A stretch of DNA of 64,000 nucleotides from Bacteroidales bacterium (GCA_017451385.1 JAFSPS010000002.1:80175-144174), one strand, 5' to 3'; counted from the stretch's first letter, positions 18,442 to 27,508 are shown. Notes: generated by a model not told the origin, from the sequence alone. Numbers and translations are program-made.

Positions 18442-19425
18442 ATGCCGTCCAAAAACTTTGCCCTCATAGGAGCTGCAGGCTACATTGCTCCACGCCATAT
18501 CAATGCTATTGCCGAGACGGGCAATCAGCTTGTGGTTGCCTACGACAAGTTTGATAGTGTGGGCCGTCTTGACAGCTCGTTCCCTGATTGTTTCTTTTTT
18601 ACAGAGCATGAGAGGTTCGACCGTTTCTGTTCGCGACAGATGCAGACCGAAAGCCCGCTACACTATCTCTCCATCTGCACACCCAACTATACTCACGATG
18701 CTTTTATCCGCTACGGGCTGCGCCTCGGCACCGACGTAATCTGCGAAAAGCCCCTCGTGCTCAACCCCTACAATATCGACAACCTCCTCGACATTGAACG
18801 TGCCACAGGCCACAAGGCCTACACCATACTACAGCTGCGGTTGCATGATAGCATAGTGGCACTGAAGAAAAAGATTGATGCAGGTCCGAAGGACAAGAAG
18901 TATGATGTCAATCTCACCTATATCACCTCGCGAGGCAAGTGGTATTATGCCTCGTGGAAAGGCGACGAGCATAAAAGCGGTGGCATTGCTACCAACATAG
19001 GCGTTCATTTCTACGATATGTTGCAGTGGGTCTTTGGCGCAGTGCAGCAGAACGTGGTCCACGTGATGAGCTTTGACCGTGTAGCAGGCTTTCTCGAACT
19101 GGAGCGTGCACGCGTACGCTATTTCCTGAGCATCAATGCTGACTGCCTTCCTGCCGATGCTGTTCGTGGTGAGAAGCGCACCTATCGTACAATCAATATT
19201 GACGGTGAGGAGTTTGAATTTAGTAACGGATTCACGGAACTTCATACTAAGAGCTACCAAAACATCCTCGACGGCAAAGGCTTCCGCATCAGCGAGGCAC
19301 GTGCCTGCATACAGATAGTGAGTGATATACGCAATGCTACACCCATAGGACTGCATGGCGACTATCACCCTCTCGCACGTTTGCCTCTTGCCCCTCATCC
19401 TTTTGGGTGGGATGTATGCCGTTAG
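18442..19425 (+). CDS. wbpB: UDP-GlcNAc-uronate 3-dehydrogenase WbpB/WlbA
   Basis: 327 residues, Gfo/Idh/MocA fold. FALIGAAGYIAPRHINAIAE is the NAD-binding start in the form specific to WbpB/WlbA. LSICTPNYTHDAFIRYGLRL, DVICEKPLVLNPYNIDNLLD and ILQLRLHDSIVALKKKI match the same subfamily. The EKP lysine is the conserved catalytic-site residue. In Pseudomonas and Bordetella this enzyme oxidises C3 of UDP-N-acetylglucosaminuronate with tightly bound NAD+. It opens a four-gene cassette that supplies every following step, which strongly supports the assignment. Confidence 0.93.
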   Translation: MPSKNFALIGAAGYIAPRHINAIAETGNQLVVAYDKFDSVGRLDSSFPDCFFFTEHERFDRFCSRQMQTESPLHYLSICTPNYTHDAFIRYGLRLGTDVICEKPLVLNPYNIDNLLDIERATGHKAYTILQLRLHDSIVALKKKIDAGPKDKKYDVNLTYITSRGKWYYASWKGDEHKSGGIATNIGVHFYDMLQWVFGAVQQNVVHVMSFDRVAGFLELERARVRYFLSINADCLPADAVRGEKRTYRTINIDGEEFEFSNGFTELHTKSYQNILDGKGFRISEARACIQIVSDIRNATPIGLHGDYHPLARLPLAPHPFGWDVCR

Positions 19426-19486
19426 ACATCATTTCAATAACTATTCTGTGTGAGCTTCTGCTGAACAAATATGAAAACGACATTAC

Positions 19487-20758
19487 ATGGATAGCAAAAT
19501 AAAAATATGTGTCATAGGATTGGGCTATGTGGGGTTGCCTCTGGCGAGGCTCTTCTCCACACAGTTTCCCACCATAGGATTCGACATAGACCAGCAACGC
19601 GTCGATGAAGTCATGCACGGTCACGACAGTACCAGCGAAGTCTCCGACGGACTGTTGCAAGAGGCCCTGACGCGTCATGGACTGCGATGCACAACTAATA
19701 TCGAAGAGATTAGAGATTGCAATTTCTATGTTGTCGCTGTGCCAACTCCTGTGCGCAACGACCATACGCCGGACATCTCCATCATCTTGAATGCCAGCGA
19801 GACAATAGGCAGGGTCATAGCTCGTGGCGACATAGTGGTGTATGAGAGTACCGTCTATCCGGGCATGACCGAGGACGAGTGCATACCCGTCATAGAGCGT
19901 GTCAGCGGTCTGACCTATAACGTTGATTTCTATGCTGGCTACAGTCCCGAGCGCATTAACCCCGGCGACAAAGAGCACACCGTAGATAAAATAATAAAAG
20001 TAACCTCCGGCAGCACTCCCGAGGTGGCAGAGATAGTGGACCGCATCTATAACACTGTGCTCACAAATGGTACTTTTAAGGCATCGAGTATCCGTGTGGC
20101 AGAGGCTGCCAAGATAATAGAGAATACGCAGCGCGACATCAACATAGCCTTCATGAACGAGCTGGCGCGAATATTTAATGCCATGGGCATAGACACCCAC
20201 GATGTTATTGAAGCTGCTGCCACCAAGTGGAACTTCATCAAGTTAAGTCCCGGTCTTGTAGGTGGTCATTGCATCTCTGTTGACCCCTACTATCTCATTC
20301 ACAACGCACAGTCGCACGGCGTTTTCCCGCGTCTGATGCGCAATGCTCGCTTCCTCAACGACAGCATGGGCGAGTATGTGGCTGACGAGGTCATTCGCCT
20401 AATGAACAAGAAAGGCATCCTTGTGCGCGATGCACGTGTCCTCATTCTCGGCGTCACCTTCAAGGAAGACTGTCCCGACATTCGTAACACGCAGGTCAAA
20501 GAGCTGTACAAACACCTCTCTGAGTTCATCAATGACATCACCATCTACGACCCCTATGCCAATGCCGACATCGTTATGTCCGAGTACAATATCGGTATCG
20601 TGAATACCTTGCCTCAGCAGCACTACGATGTTGTCATCCTCGCTGTGGCCCATAGTGTCTTTCTCACGCTTGACATCACTTCGATGCTCAACGAAAATAG
20701 CGTAGTATATGATGTGAAGGGTGTCCTGCCGCGCGATATCATTGATGCTCGTTTGTAA
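19487..20758 (+). CDS. wbpA: UDP-N-acetylglucosamine 6-dehydrogenase WbpA
   Basis: 423 residues of the UDP-glucose/GDP-mannose dehydrogenase family. The Rossmann start is KICVIGLGYVGLPLARLF, the central region STVYPGMTEDECIPVIE and YSPERINPGDKEHTVDKI, and the catalytic cysteine Cys262 sits in GLVGGHCISVDPYYL. The C-terminal domain has LGVTFKEDCPDIRNTQ. It belongs to the WbpA/WbpO group that oxidises UDP-GlcNAc (or GalNAc) twice to the uronic acid with NAD+. Encoded 61 bases after wbpB in the same operon; first enzyme of the pathway. Confidence 0.93.
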   Translation: MDSKIKICVIGLGYVGLPLARLFSTQFPTIGFDIDQQRVDEVMHGHDSTSEVSDGLLQEALTRHGLRCTTNIEEIRDCNFYVVAVPTPVRNDHTPDISIILNASETIGRVIARGDIVVYESTVYPGMTEDECIPVIERVSGLTYNVDFYAGYSPERINPGDKEHTVDKIIKVTSGSTPEVAEIVDRIYNTVLTNGTFKASSIRVAEAAKIIENTQRDINIAFMNELARIFNAMGIDTHDVIEAAATKWNFIKLSPGLVGGHCISVDPYYLIHNAQSHGVFPRLMRNARFLNDSMGEYVADEVIRLMNKKGILVRDARVLILGVTFKEDCPDIRNTQVKELYKHLSEFINDITIYDPYANADIVMSEYNIGIVNTLPQQHYDVVILAVAHSVFLTLDITSMLNENSVVYDVKGVLPRDIIDARL

Positions 20759-20848
20759 GGGGCGCTGCCACTCTATATCTAATACCCCTCAGACCGTTCA
20801 CATATCTTTCCATCGCGCGATGGGCATCATAAGCAAAAACTAAGAGTC

Positions 20849-21373
20849 ATGTTTCAAGTACATCCTTCAAGTTATATTGACGACAATGTTACTATCGGTG
20901 ATGGCACCAAGATATGGCATTTCTGCCATGTCCAAAGCGGTGCCGTGATTGGCAAGAACTGCTCGCTGGGGCAGAATGTCAACATTGGCAATAATGTTAG
21001 GATTGGCAATGGCGTGCGCATACAGAACAACGTCTCTGTCTATGAGGGTGTTGAGTTGGAGGACAATGTCTTCTGTGGTCCTTCGTGCGTTTTCACCAAT
21101 GTCCTCATCCCCCGTGCCCATTTCCCTGTCCACGGCCGCTACGAACGTACGCTCGTCAAGGAAGGTGCCTCGCTGGGCGCCAACTGCACTATAGTATGTG
21201 GTCACACTATCGGACGCGGTGCTATGATTGCCGCAGGTGCTGTGGTGACCAAGGATGTGCCGGACTTTGCTATCATGGCTGGTGTCCCCGCCCGCTGCAT
21301 CGGCTTCGTCAACGAGCGTGGCGAGAAAGTCAACAAGGGTGATGCTTCCAGCAACGGAAAGGCCGACCGCTAA
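20849..21373 (+). CDS. wbpD: hexapeptide N-acetyltransferase WbpD
   Basis: 174 residues, a left-handed beta helix of hexapeptide repeats: VTIGDGTKIWHFCHVQSGAV, then IGKNCSLGQNVNIGNNVRIG and IGRGAMIAAGAVVTKDVPDF. KIWHFCHV and CVFTNVLIPRA are typical of WbpD, which acetylates the C3 amino group of UDP-2-acetamido-3-amino-2,3-dideoxyglucuronate using acetyl-CoA. It functions as a trimer. Placed between the dehydrogenases and the aminotransferase in the cassette. Confidence 0.92.
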   Translation: MFQVHPSSYIDDNVTIGDGTKIWHFCHVQSGAVIGKNCSLGQNVNIGNNVRIGNGVRIQNNVSVYEGVELEDNVFCGPSCVFTNVLIPRAHFPVHGRYERTLVKEGASLGANCTIVCGHTIGRGAMIAAGAVVTKDVPDFAIMAGVPARCIGFVNERGEKVNKGDASSNGKADR

Positions 21374-21397
21374 TAATGATAAGCCAATCAACAGAAA

Positions 21398-22525
21398 ATG
21401 CAATTTCGAGACCTCGTCAAGCAATATAACGCTCTGCAATCGCAGATAAATCAAGCCATACACGATGTTGTCGCAGGTGGACAGTACATCATGGGGCAAC
21501 AAGTTGCGGAGCTTGAGAGACTGCTCTCTGCCTATGTGGGAACAAAGCACTGCATCACTTGTGCCAATGGCACCGATGCTCTCACTCTTGCACTCAAAGC
21601 GTGGGGTATCGGGAAGGGCGACGCCGTCTTTGTGCCAGATTTCACGTTCTTCTCCTCCGCCGAAGTCGTGGCACTTGAAGGGGCCACACCCGTCTTTGTT
21701 GATGTTGATACGGCTACGTTCAATATCGACCCTCAGAGCCTTGAGGACTGCATCCGTCGCGTCAAGGAAGAGGGTGCGATGGTGCCCCGCGTCATTGTTG
21801 CCGTCGATCTCTTTGGCCTGCCTGCCAACTACGGTGCCCTGCGGGATGTGGCAGACCGCTATGGCCTGCTGATTCTCGAAGACGGTGCACAGGGCTTTGG
21901 TGGCAGCATCGACGACAGGCGTGCGTGCTCCTTTGGCGACATCAGCACTACATCCTTTTTCCCTGCCAAACCGTTGGGGTGCTACGGAGATGGCGGTGCT
22001 GTCTTCACCGACAACGACGAGTGGGCTGCCGCTATTGCCTCCTTACGCCTACATGGTAAGGGAGTGGATAAATACGACAATGTGCGCATCGGTCTCAACT
22101 CGCGCCTCGACACGTTGCAGGCTGCGGTGTTGCAAGTCAAGTTGCAATCTTTTGACCGTGAGTTGGAGCAGGTGAACACTGCTGCCCACGAGTACTCGCG
22201 TCAGCTGTCGTCACATGTCGTGACACCGATGACGCCCAATGGCTATCGCTCCAGCTGGGCACAGTACACCATCCAGTTATCCGATATGTCTTGTCGCAAC
22301 GCATTACAGCGGGCACTACGCAATGCAGGCATCCCCTCCATGGTGTATTACCCCAAACCCATGCATGCACAGACGGCCTTTCGGTCGTTGAGCCAATCCG
22401 CCGACTATTCACGCTATGCTGCCACTCGTCTCTGCGACACGGTACTATCTCTGCCTATGCATCCCTACATTGAGCTGTCAGAGATAGACCAAGTGTGCCG
22501 CGCAGTCATCGACAATCTCGTATGA
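21398..22525 (+). CDS. wbpE: PLP aminotransferase WbpE (PorR-like)
   Basis: 375 residues, DegT/DnrJ/EryC1/StrS family. CANGTDALTLALKAWGIGKG binds the cofactor phosphate, ILEDGAQGFGG carries the Asp contacting the pyridine nitrogen, and Lys191 in TTSFFPAKPLGCYGDGG forms the Schiff base. It aminates the 3-keto sugar made by WbpB, with glutamate as donor. The Porphyromonas homologue PorR is needed to make the anionic LPS that anchors T9SS cargo, which is relevant because T9SS proteins are encoded here too. Last gene of the cassette. Confidence 0.93.
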   Translation: MQFRDLVKQYNALQSQINQAIHDVVAGGQYIMGQQVAELERLLSAYVGTKHCITCANGTDALTLALKAWGIGKGDAVFVPDFTFFSSAEVVALEGATPVFVDVDTATFNIDPQSLEDCIRRVKEEGAMVPRVIVAVDLFGLPANYGALRDVADRYGLLILEDGAQGFGGSIDDRRACSFGDISTTSFFPAKPLGCYGDGGAVFTDNDEWAAAIASLRLHGKGVDKYDNVRIGLNSRLDTLQAAVLQVKLQSFDRELEQVNTAAHEYSRQLSSHVVTPMTPNGYRSSWAQYTIQLSDMSCRNALQRALRNAGIPSMVYYPKPMHAQTAFRSLSQSADYSRYAATRLCDTVLSLPMHPYIELSEIDQVCRAVIDNLV

Positions 22526-22556
22526 CGCTCCTCATTGAGCGTCACGCCATAGAAAC

Positions 22557-22595
22557 AAAGGAAGTCCCGACACATGAGGCGACGGGACTTCCTTT
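22557..22595. terminator. bidirectional terminator between convergent genes
   Basis: AAAGGAAGTCCCG (22557-22569) pairs with CGGGACTTCCTTT (22583-22595), a 13-bp stem with A and T flanks suited to both strands. It separates wbpE (+) from the lipoprotein gene at 22625 (-). Confidence 0.85.
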
Positions 22596-22624
22596 CGTGT
22601 TTATTATCGCTTATTGAAACTATC

Positions 22625-23533
22625 CTATTCTATATCGCGCACGAGGCGGGTGGGGATGCCGAGGAAACGCTGGCACTCACCGTTGGGATAGATGGACCAT
22701 GCGCCGTTCTTGTCGTCGATGCCTGTGTGGAAGACTACGGCGTAGATATATTCCGTGGAGGCTTTGTTGGCTTTGACGGACCAGTACATGCCGATGCGCT
22801 CTTGCACGCCGATGGCTTTGACGGTTCTATAGCCTGTGGCAGGGAGGAATACGGCGCCTGCTTCTTGCAGTGCTGGCCATGTCTCTGTGTTGTAGTTGTT
22901 CACGTTATAGGTTGCTTCGGGGGTGAAAGGGATGTCCTTTCTGTTCCAGTTGTCGGGTAGCAGGAGAATGCCGTAGTGTCCGCAAACATGTGCTATGCTG
23001 CGTAGTTTGTGGGCGTTGGGGCGCTCGTCGAGCAGGTATTTCCATTCTTGTGCTGTCATGGTGCGCCAGAGTCCGGCTTTATTGCCGCCATTGCTGATGG
23101 CGTTGTAAACGCCCCAGTCGGCATTGGCGTAGTCGCCAATAAGGTCCACGGTGTGCGTGCCGCCGATGAGGTACAGGTCAGCCTCTGCCAGTATGCTGTA
23201 GGGCATATAGGCTGTTGCGCCGCTCTCTGCCCATCCGCTGGTGCCCCAAGCGAAGTTGTCTATCCATCCATCGTAGGTGGCGCTGATGTTCTCGTTGTCG
23301 GCACCCGAATAGTCGTATTGCTCGGTGGCGAAGCGCCATGTGTTGGTAGAGGCCTGATATTGCAGGACCCCTTGTGAGAAGTGTATCTGCTTGCCTTCGC
23401 CAATGGAGAAGACGCCCTGCAGAACGCCTTGTGTCATGGTGTTGTCGATGGTGTCGGTGTTTTCTTTGCCACAGCCTGCCACCATGCCGGTAATGACGCA
23501 AAGCATTAGTAACGAAAAGGTAAGTTTCTTCAT
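22625..23533 (-). CDS. Bacteroidota lipoprotein, FISUMP/SUMF-like repeat family
   Basis: 302 residues. Lipoprotein signal LLMLCVITGMVAGC (Cys21). The mature region begins VFSIGEGKQIHFSQGVLQYQ and contains NTWRFATEQYDYSGADNENI, GWIDNFAWGTSGW, GLWRTMTAQEWKYLLDERPN and FLPATGYR. This is a recurrent Bacteroidales family often seen in many copies and resembling the Fibrobacter major paralogous or sulfatase-modifying-factor fold. The W-rich conserved motifs suggest a surface-binding role, but no activity is established. A TATCTTTG -7 element lies at 23567-23560. Confidence 0.7.
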   Translation of the reverse strand: MKKLTFSLLMLCVITGMVAGCGKENTDTIDNTMTQGVLQGVFSIGEGKQIHFSQGVLQYQASTNTWRFATEQYDYSGADNENISATYDGWIDNFAWGTSGWAESGATAYMPYSILAEADLYLIGGTHTVDLIGDYANADWGVYNAISNGGNKAGLWRTMTAQEWKYLLDERPNAHKLRSIAHVCGHYGILLLPDNWNRKDIPFTPEATYNVNNYNTETWPALQEAGAVFLPATGYRTVKAIGVQERIGMYWSVKANKASTEYIYAVVFHTGIDDKNGAWSIYPNGECQRFLGIPTRLVRDIE

Positions 23534-23722
23534 GTTATTGTGGTGTTAAAATATTCCTGCAAAGATACAGTTTTTCTGTATTAGTCGGCGTAGTATTTGT
23601 GCTTTTAGTGCAGATTAGATGCTTTTTGCTGAAGAGGTGTTTGTAGAGACATTCGGTATATTCGACGTGAAACTCTTGCGGTTGATGGACTGAACGTCAG
23701 GAGAGATGGAGGGCCATCATTC

Positions 23723-25498
23723 TCATCCCAGCACGGCGTGCATCTCGTCGTCGCTGTCGTACATCATGCGGCGGAAGGGGTTGGCATCGTCTTTTTCGCG
23801 CGTGATGCGCACTTGGTTGTCCACGTGGCGGCATATCTCGTCATAGCGTTGTAAGGTTTTCTGCCATAGTTGCTCGTCGATGGTTTTCTTGCCGGAGAGG
23901 TCGCAGAGCAGGCGGTAGGCGTGCTGGCGTTTCTGCTTAGGGTAGTCAAATTCAAATAGCCATATTATCTGGTCGCGTATATGGTATGAATCAAGGTCTT
24001 CGCTGTTTTCTATGCCATGTAGTGTTTTGTCGAGGCTACATTGCGGCACTAACAGTCCGCCGAGGTTCATCCAACGGGTCTCACGCTGACCGGCGAGGTC
24101 GGCACTCGGGAGGTTGCGGCCGTCGGCCGTCAGCACGTTGCCGATGTAGTAGTAGAGCATCTGTTCGTAGGCGGCATAGGCTTGAGCGGCTTTGAGGATG
24201 ACCACTTTACGGCGGCCATGTTCCATGGCGTTGGCGGTGATTTCTATCTTTTCGCCCTGCTGTGGGCTGCGCAGGTAGGCCTGCTCGGTCCAGTGGCGTA
24301 GCAGCTCGCGGGCGCAGACAATCTCTTCTACGGTGTCGGGAGCCAGCGGGTCGAACTCTATTCTGTTGAGTTTTAGGGTGCGTTTGTCGCGTTCGGCAAA
24401 CTTCTTCTCATTGCGCCGCAGGGCATACATGTTGTACAACCACCAGTAGGCAGGCATAACCTCGAGTTGGTTCTTGGCGGCGTTGTTGTTGATGAGGGAG
24501 AAAGGGAGTGTGATGTTCAGCTCGTTGGGGTAGTCTCCTTTGGCTACGAGGCAGTAGGAGGCGAAATAGGAGGGGTGCTTGAAGCTGGTGCATAGTCCTG
24601 CCCAGAAGCCGCGTCCGGCACGCAGCTCGCCGTCGGCGGTGCGACCATTGTGGTTGGACCCTATGGTGGCGCCGGCGGCAATGTTGCTTTGTCCCATGAT
24701 GGTGGCGGCTATGAGGAAGGAGTTGTTGTGATGCTGTTCGTGGGCTGGGAAGATGAAGCTGTTGCCCACCTCGCAACGTGCTATGGTGCTGTTGTCGCCA
24801 ATGATGCTGTCGTTGATGCGTGCGCAGTCTTCTATGTGTACGTTCTCGCCTGTCAGTGTGTTGCGCATCACGCAGCCACGCACCACATGGTTGTGGTAGC
24901 CTATCACGCTGTTCTCGATAGCAATGGCCTCGCTTACTACCGAGTCGCCGAGTATTGTGGTGTTGCTTATGCGTTGGCAGTTGGTTATGGTGCCATGGGC
25001 TCTAAAATATCCTGCGCTGACGGTTTTTTCTAATTGTTGCAGCAGCCGAGGACATCCACGCATTTTAGCCATCAGGTAGAGTTGGGCGAGACTTGATTCT
25101 GCATCGAATATTACACGTCGTCCACCGTTTTCGTTCATCACGTCGGCATAGAGGGGCGTGGTAGCCGTGGCTGTCATCTGTCCGATGTTGTAGAGTGTGC
25201 CCCATATAGTATATCCTGAGAGCATACGGACATGATGCACTGCACTGCCTTCGGTGATACGGCAGTTGCGTATGCGGCTGTCGTATATGCCTTCGGTGAG
25301 CATGAGGTCGCCGCCGTGTAGTTTTCCTTTCTCGAAACGACCCAGTTCTACCTCGCCTTCAAAATGGTTTCGCCATATAAGGTCGGCAGAGAAGTTATTA
25401 TATACAAAGATATTGTTCCAATCTTCAGCCGTATTGCCTTGGGCTTCAAGTTGTGCTATATGCTCAGGGGTGAGGTGCATAAAGTCTTTAGGGGTCAT
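23723..25498 (-). CDS. DUF4954 family protein (beta-helix)
   Basis: 591 residues. It contains stretches with hexapeptide periodicity (DSRIRNCRITEGSAVHHVRM, HNHVVRGCVMRNTLTGENVH, STIARCEVGNSFIF) that predict a left-handed beta helix like sugar nucleotidyl- or acyltransferases. A helical C-terminal third follows with RWMNLGGLLVPQCSLDK and FEFDYPKQKRQHAYRLLCDL. This is the conserved Bacteroidota family DUF4954. Function unknown; a sugar-nucleotide role is a guess from the fold. No signal peptide, so cytoplasmic. Confidence 0.85.
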   Translation of the reverse strand: MTPKDFMHLTPEHIAQLEAQGNTAEDWNNIFVYNNFSADLIWRNHFEGEVELGRFEKGKLHGGDLMLTEGIYDSRIRNCRITEGSAVHHVRMLSGYTIWGTLYNIGQMTATATTPLYADVMNENGGRRVIFDAESSLAQLYLMAKMRGCPRLLQQLEKTVSAGYFRAHGTITNCQRISNTTILGDSVVSEAIAIENSVIGYHNHVVRGCVMRNTLTGENVHIEDCARINDSIIGDNSTIARCEVGNSFIFPAHEQHHNNSFLIAATIMGQSNIAAGATIGSNHNGRTADGELRAGRGFWAGLCTSFKHPSYFASYCLVAKGDYPNELNITLPFSLINNNAAKNQLEVMPAYWWLYNMYALRRNEKKFAERDKRTLKLNRIEFDPLAPDTVEEIVCARELLRHWTEQAYLRSPQQGEKIEITANAMEHGRRKVVILKAAQAYAAYEQMLYYYIGNVLTADGRNLPSADLAGQRETRWMNLGGLLVPQCSLDKTLHGIENSEDLDSYHIRDQIIWLFEFDYPKQKRQHAYRLLCDLSGKKTIDEQLWQKTLQRYDEICRHVDNQVRITREKDDANPFRRMMYDSDDEMHAVLG

Positions 25499-25547
25499 GG
25501 GTGTAGTATGTGTTTGTTATTGGATGACGGTGTGGATTTCAATAATA

Positions 25548-25562
25548 ACTCTGTGGGGGTTG
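25548..25562. repeat. degenerate AACTCC..GGAGTT palindrome
   Basis: AACTCTGTGGGGGTT followed by GCATAC matches the 1646 element with two changes. It lies between DUF4954 and the rhodanese gene. Confidence 0.45.
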
Positions 25563-25603
25563 CATACAAATTCATTTTTTAGAGGTCGGTTGTTCTGAAT
25601 GTT

Positions 25604-26008
25604 TTATTTGGTAACGACTGCGCCGCCCTCTTTCTGCCATGCAGCGATTCCACCGTCGAGGTCAACGACCTTGTAGCCTTTCTCTATAAGGCGGTCGCCA
25701 GCCATCTTGCTGCGTCGTCCGCCGCGGCAATATACGGCGATGATTTTCGTCTTGTCGAGTTTGGCACGTTGCAGGTTGTCGTCGAAGGTCTTGCCCCACA
25801 TCACGTTGATGGCACCTTCGATGTGTCCTTCGGCAAACTCCTGCGGTGTTCGCACATCGACGAGAATCACGTTCTTGTTTTTGATGGTGTCGGCAAAGGA
25901 AGCCACCTCCAGCGAAGGAAAGGCATGTGCTTTTTTGCTACCTATAATCTGCGCTGTGGCTGCGGTGCTGATGACGACGAGGAGGAGCAGAGCAAAAATG
26001 TATTTCAT
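25604..26008 (-). CDS. exported single-domain rhodanese
   Basis: 134 residues: signal peptide (IFALLLLVVISTAATAQ) and one rhodanese domain. VILVDVRTPQEFAEGHIEGA is the conserved CH2A/B region, and the active loop is AVYCRGGRRS with Cys94. The CRGGRRS loop is the typical sulfur-transfer form. Being periplasmic, it may handle sulfane sulfur or repair thiols outside the cytoplasm. A full promoter lies upstream (26073-26043). Confidence 0.88.
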   Translation of the reverse strand: MKYIFALLLLVVISTAATAQIIGSKKAHAFPSLEVASFADTIKNKNVILVDVRTPQEFAEGHIEGAINVMWGKTFDDNLQRAKLDKTKIIAVYCRGGRRSKMAGDRLIEKGYKVVDLDGGIAAWQKEGGAVVTK

Positions 26009-26042
26009 GGACTTGGTGTTTTGTGGTATCGTTATAATGATG

Positions 26043-26073
26043 CAAAAATACGTATTTTGTGCGTAACGACAAA
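26043..26073 (-). promoter_or_regulatory. promoter TTTG-n19-TATTTTTG
   Basis: Minus-strand TTTG at 26073-26070 and TATTTTTG at 26050-26043 with 19 bases between, both halves perfect. Drives the rhodanese gene with a leader of about 30 bases. Confidence 0.75.
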
Positions 26074-26137
26074 ATGCGAGCGGGAATGGCGAAGCATGTG
26101 CCGCTCCCGCTCGCTGTAGGGGAATGATGAAGGAGTT

Positions 26138-26431
26138 TTATTTATATCTCTCTTTGTATTTGTCAATCTGCACACGCATGGCGTCGATACAGGTGGAGAC
26201 AGCCTGCTCGAAGGTGCCTGCTTGCTGGCTGTTGAAGAGCGTCTGGCCTGGCAGGGCGAGAGAGATTTCGGCAACCTTGTTGTTGGGACTTTCGGGGCTT
26301 TCCACCTTCAGCGTTACTTCGCAGCGTGTGGCGTTATCTACAAGGCGGTCAAGTTTCGAGACCTTGTCGTTGATGAATTTCTCCAAGTCAGCTGATGCGC
26401 TGAACTTTGCTGCATTGATGATGATGTTCAT
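26138..26431 (-). CDS. hpf: ribosome hibernation factor HPF/RaiA (short form)
   Basis: 97 residues, the short HPF type. INAAKFSASADLEKFINDKV and VSKLDRLVDNATRCEVTLKV give the beta-alpha-beta start. AEISLALPGQTLFNSQQAGT and FEQAVSTCIDAMRVQIDKYK complete the fold. It binds in the 30S A/P-site groove in stationary phase. In many Bacteroidales hpf directly follows xerC. Here the two are separated by 1.3 kb of repeats plus an IS200-like element, so it must now have its own promoter or be read through. Confidence 0.93.
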   Translation of the reverse strand: MNIIINAAKFSASADLEKFINDKVSKLDRLVDNATRCEVTLKVESPESPNNKVAEISLALPGQTLFNSQQAGTFEQAVSTCIDAMRVQIDKYKERYK

Positions 26432-26452
26432 GGTATTTAGATTTTTAAGGTT

Positions 26453-26800
26453 TTTTTTAGATGATTAAGATGGTGAGATTAGAAAGATGATTAAGATGTT
26501 AAGATTGTGAGATTAGAAAGATGATTAAGATGTTAAGATTATAAGATATTGAGATGATTAAGATTAGTATGATGTTAAGATTATAAGATTAGAAAGATGT
26601 TAAGATGTTAGGATTATAAGATTAGAAAGATGTTGAGATGTTAGGATTATAAGATTAGTAAGATGTTGAGATGATAAAGATTATAAGATTAGAAAGATGT
26701 TGAGATGTTGAGATTATAAGATTAGAAAGATGTTGAGGTGTTAAGATTATAAGATTAGAAAGATGTTAAGATGATTAAGTTTGTGAGATTATGGGTATGA
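26453..26800. repeat. long AT-rich tandem array (GATTAGAAAGATGTTAAGAT type)
   Basis: Roughly ten imperfect units of 30-36 bases combining AGATTAGAAAGATG, TTAAGATG and TTAAGATTATA. The same units recur on the other side of the transposase gene (27509-27705). No coding potential. Confidence 0.9.
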
Positions 26801-26814
26801 TATTTGTTGGTTGA

Positions 26815-26912
26815 TTCATTCAGGGATGCCCTGTAGGGGCATGAATCCAACAGCCCAGAGCGACGCTCTGGGTAAAATACCGTTGTAAAACATGCGCCCT
26901 GCAAGGGCAAAA
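26815..26912. repeat. cluster of three GC-rich REP-like palindromes, left of transposase
   Basis: ATGCCCtgtaGGGGCAT, CCCAGAGCgacGCTCTGGG and GCCCTgcaAGGGC occur in sequence between the AT-rich array and the stop codon of the transposase. Matching motifs lie on its other side, the pattern expected of REP sequences served by an IS200-like Y1 enzyme. Confidence 0.8.
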
Positions 26913-26914
26913 GC

Positions 26915-27370
26915 TTAATCCGCCCATACATACTGCTCATCAAATTCAATGTTGTATAACTTTAAATACTGTAGGTATTCGTCGTGAAACGACATCTTCT
27001 TGTGGTGTTCTCTTTGATTATTCACATACGCCACCGTCTTGTCAAATAACGATTGACTAACAGAAAAGGCTGCATAACCGCCTTGCCAAGCGAACATTTT
27101 GTATCGGTCATCTATGGTCTTAATCCATCGGCTGCTGTTGCGCTTGACTTCTTCGACGAGATGTGCTACATTTTCATTTCGAGACAATGTACATAAAATG
27201 TGAACATGGTCTCCGATACCCCCGACACGAATGGTCTGGCACCCTGTAGTATTAATCAGCTGGCCAATATAACTGTGCATACGTGCCAGATGCTCGTCAG
27301 CAATGTGCGGACTTGTGTTTTTCACATGGAAGATGATATGCAGGTATATTTTACTAAGTGACTGTGCCAT
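26915..27370 (-). mobile_element. tnpA: IS200/IS605-type Y1 transposase (REP-associated)
   Basis: 151 residues, complete. SKIYLHIIFHVKNTSPHIAD is the conserved start, GGIGDHVHILCTLSRN holds the HUH metal motif (His55, His57), and KTVAYVNNQREHHKKMSF holds the catalytic tyrosine (about Tyr115). Y1 enzymes cut and paste single-stranded DNA at small hairpins. REP-like palindromes flank it on both sides, and no TnpB partner is present, so it fits a domesticated REP-associated enzyme or a bare IS200. It lies between xerC and hpf, which are neighbours in many relatives. Confidence 0.92.
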
Positions 27371-27389
27371 GGTTTCGTTTTTTTTGCTT

Positions 27390-27475
27390 TTGCCCTTTCA
27401 GGGCGTTTTTTTTAGCTACTCTAAGTCCCCAGGGCGTTGCCCTGGGCTGATGGCTTGACGGACTTTCAGCCCGTC
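27390..27475. repeat. GC-rich REP-like palindromes, right of transposase
   Basis: GCCCTttcAGGGC, CCCAGGGCgttGCCCTGGG and a looser GACGGactttcagcCCGTC mirror the set on the left flank. 27476-27508 shows nothing else. Confidence 0.8.
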
Positions 27476-27508
27476 TTCATGCAACACATGTCATAGGATT
27501 GGATGATG

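Noticed and set aside
22625-23533. active sulfatase-modifying (FGE) enzyme
   Set aside because: Only a general resemblance to the W-rich paralogous family; no catalytic cysteine pair is visible.
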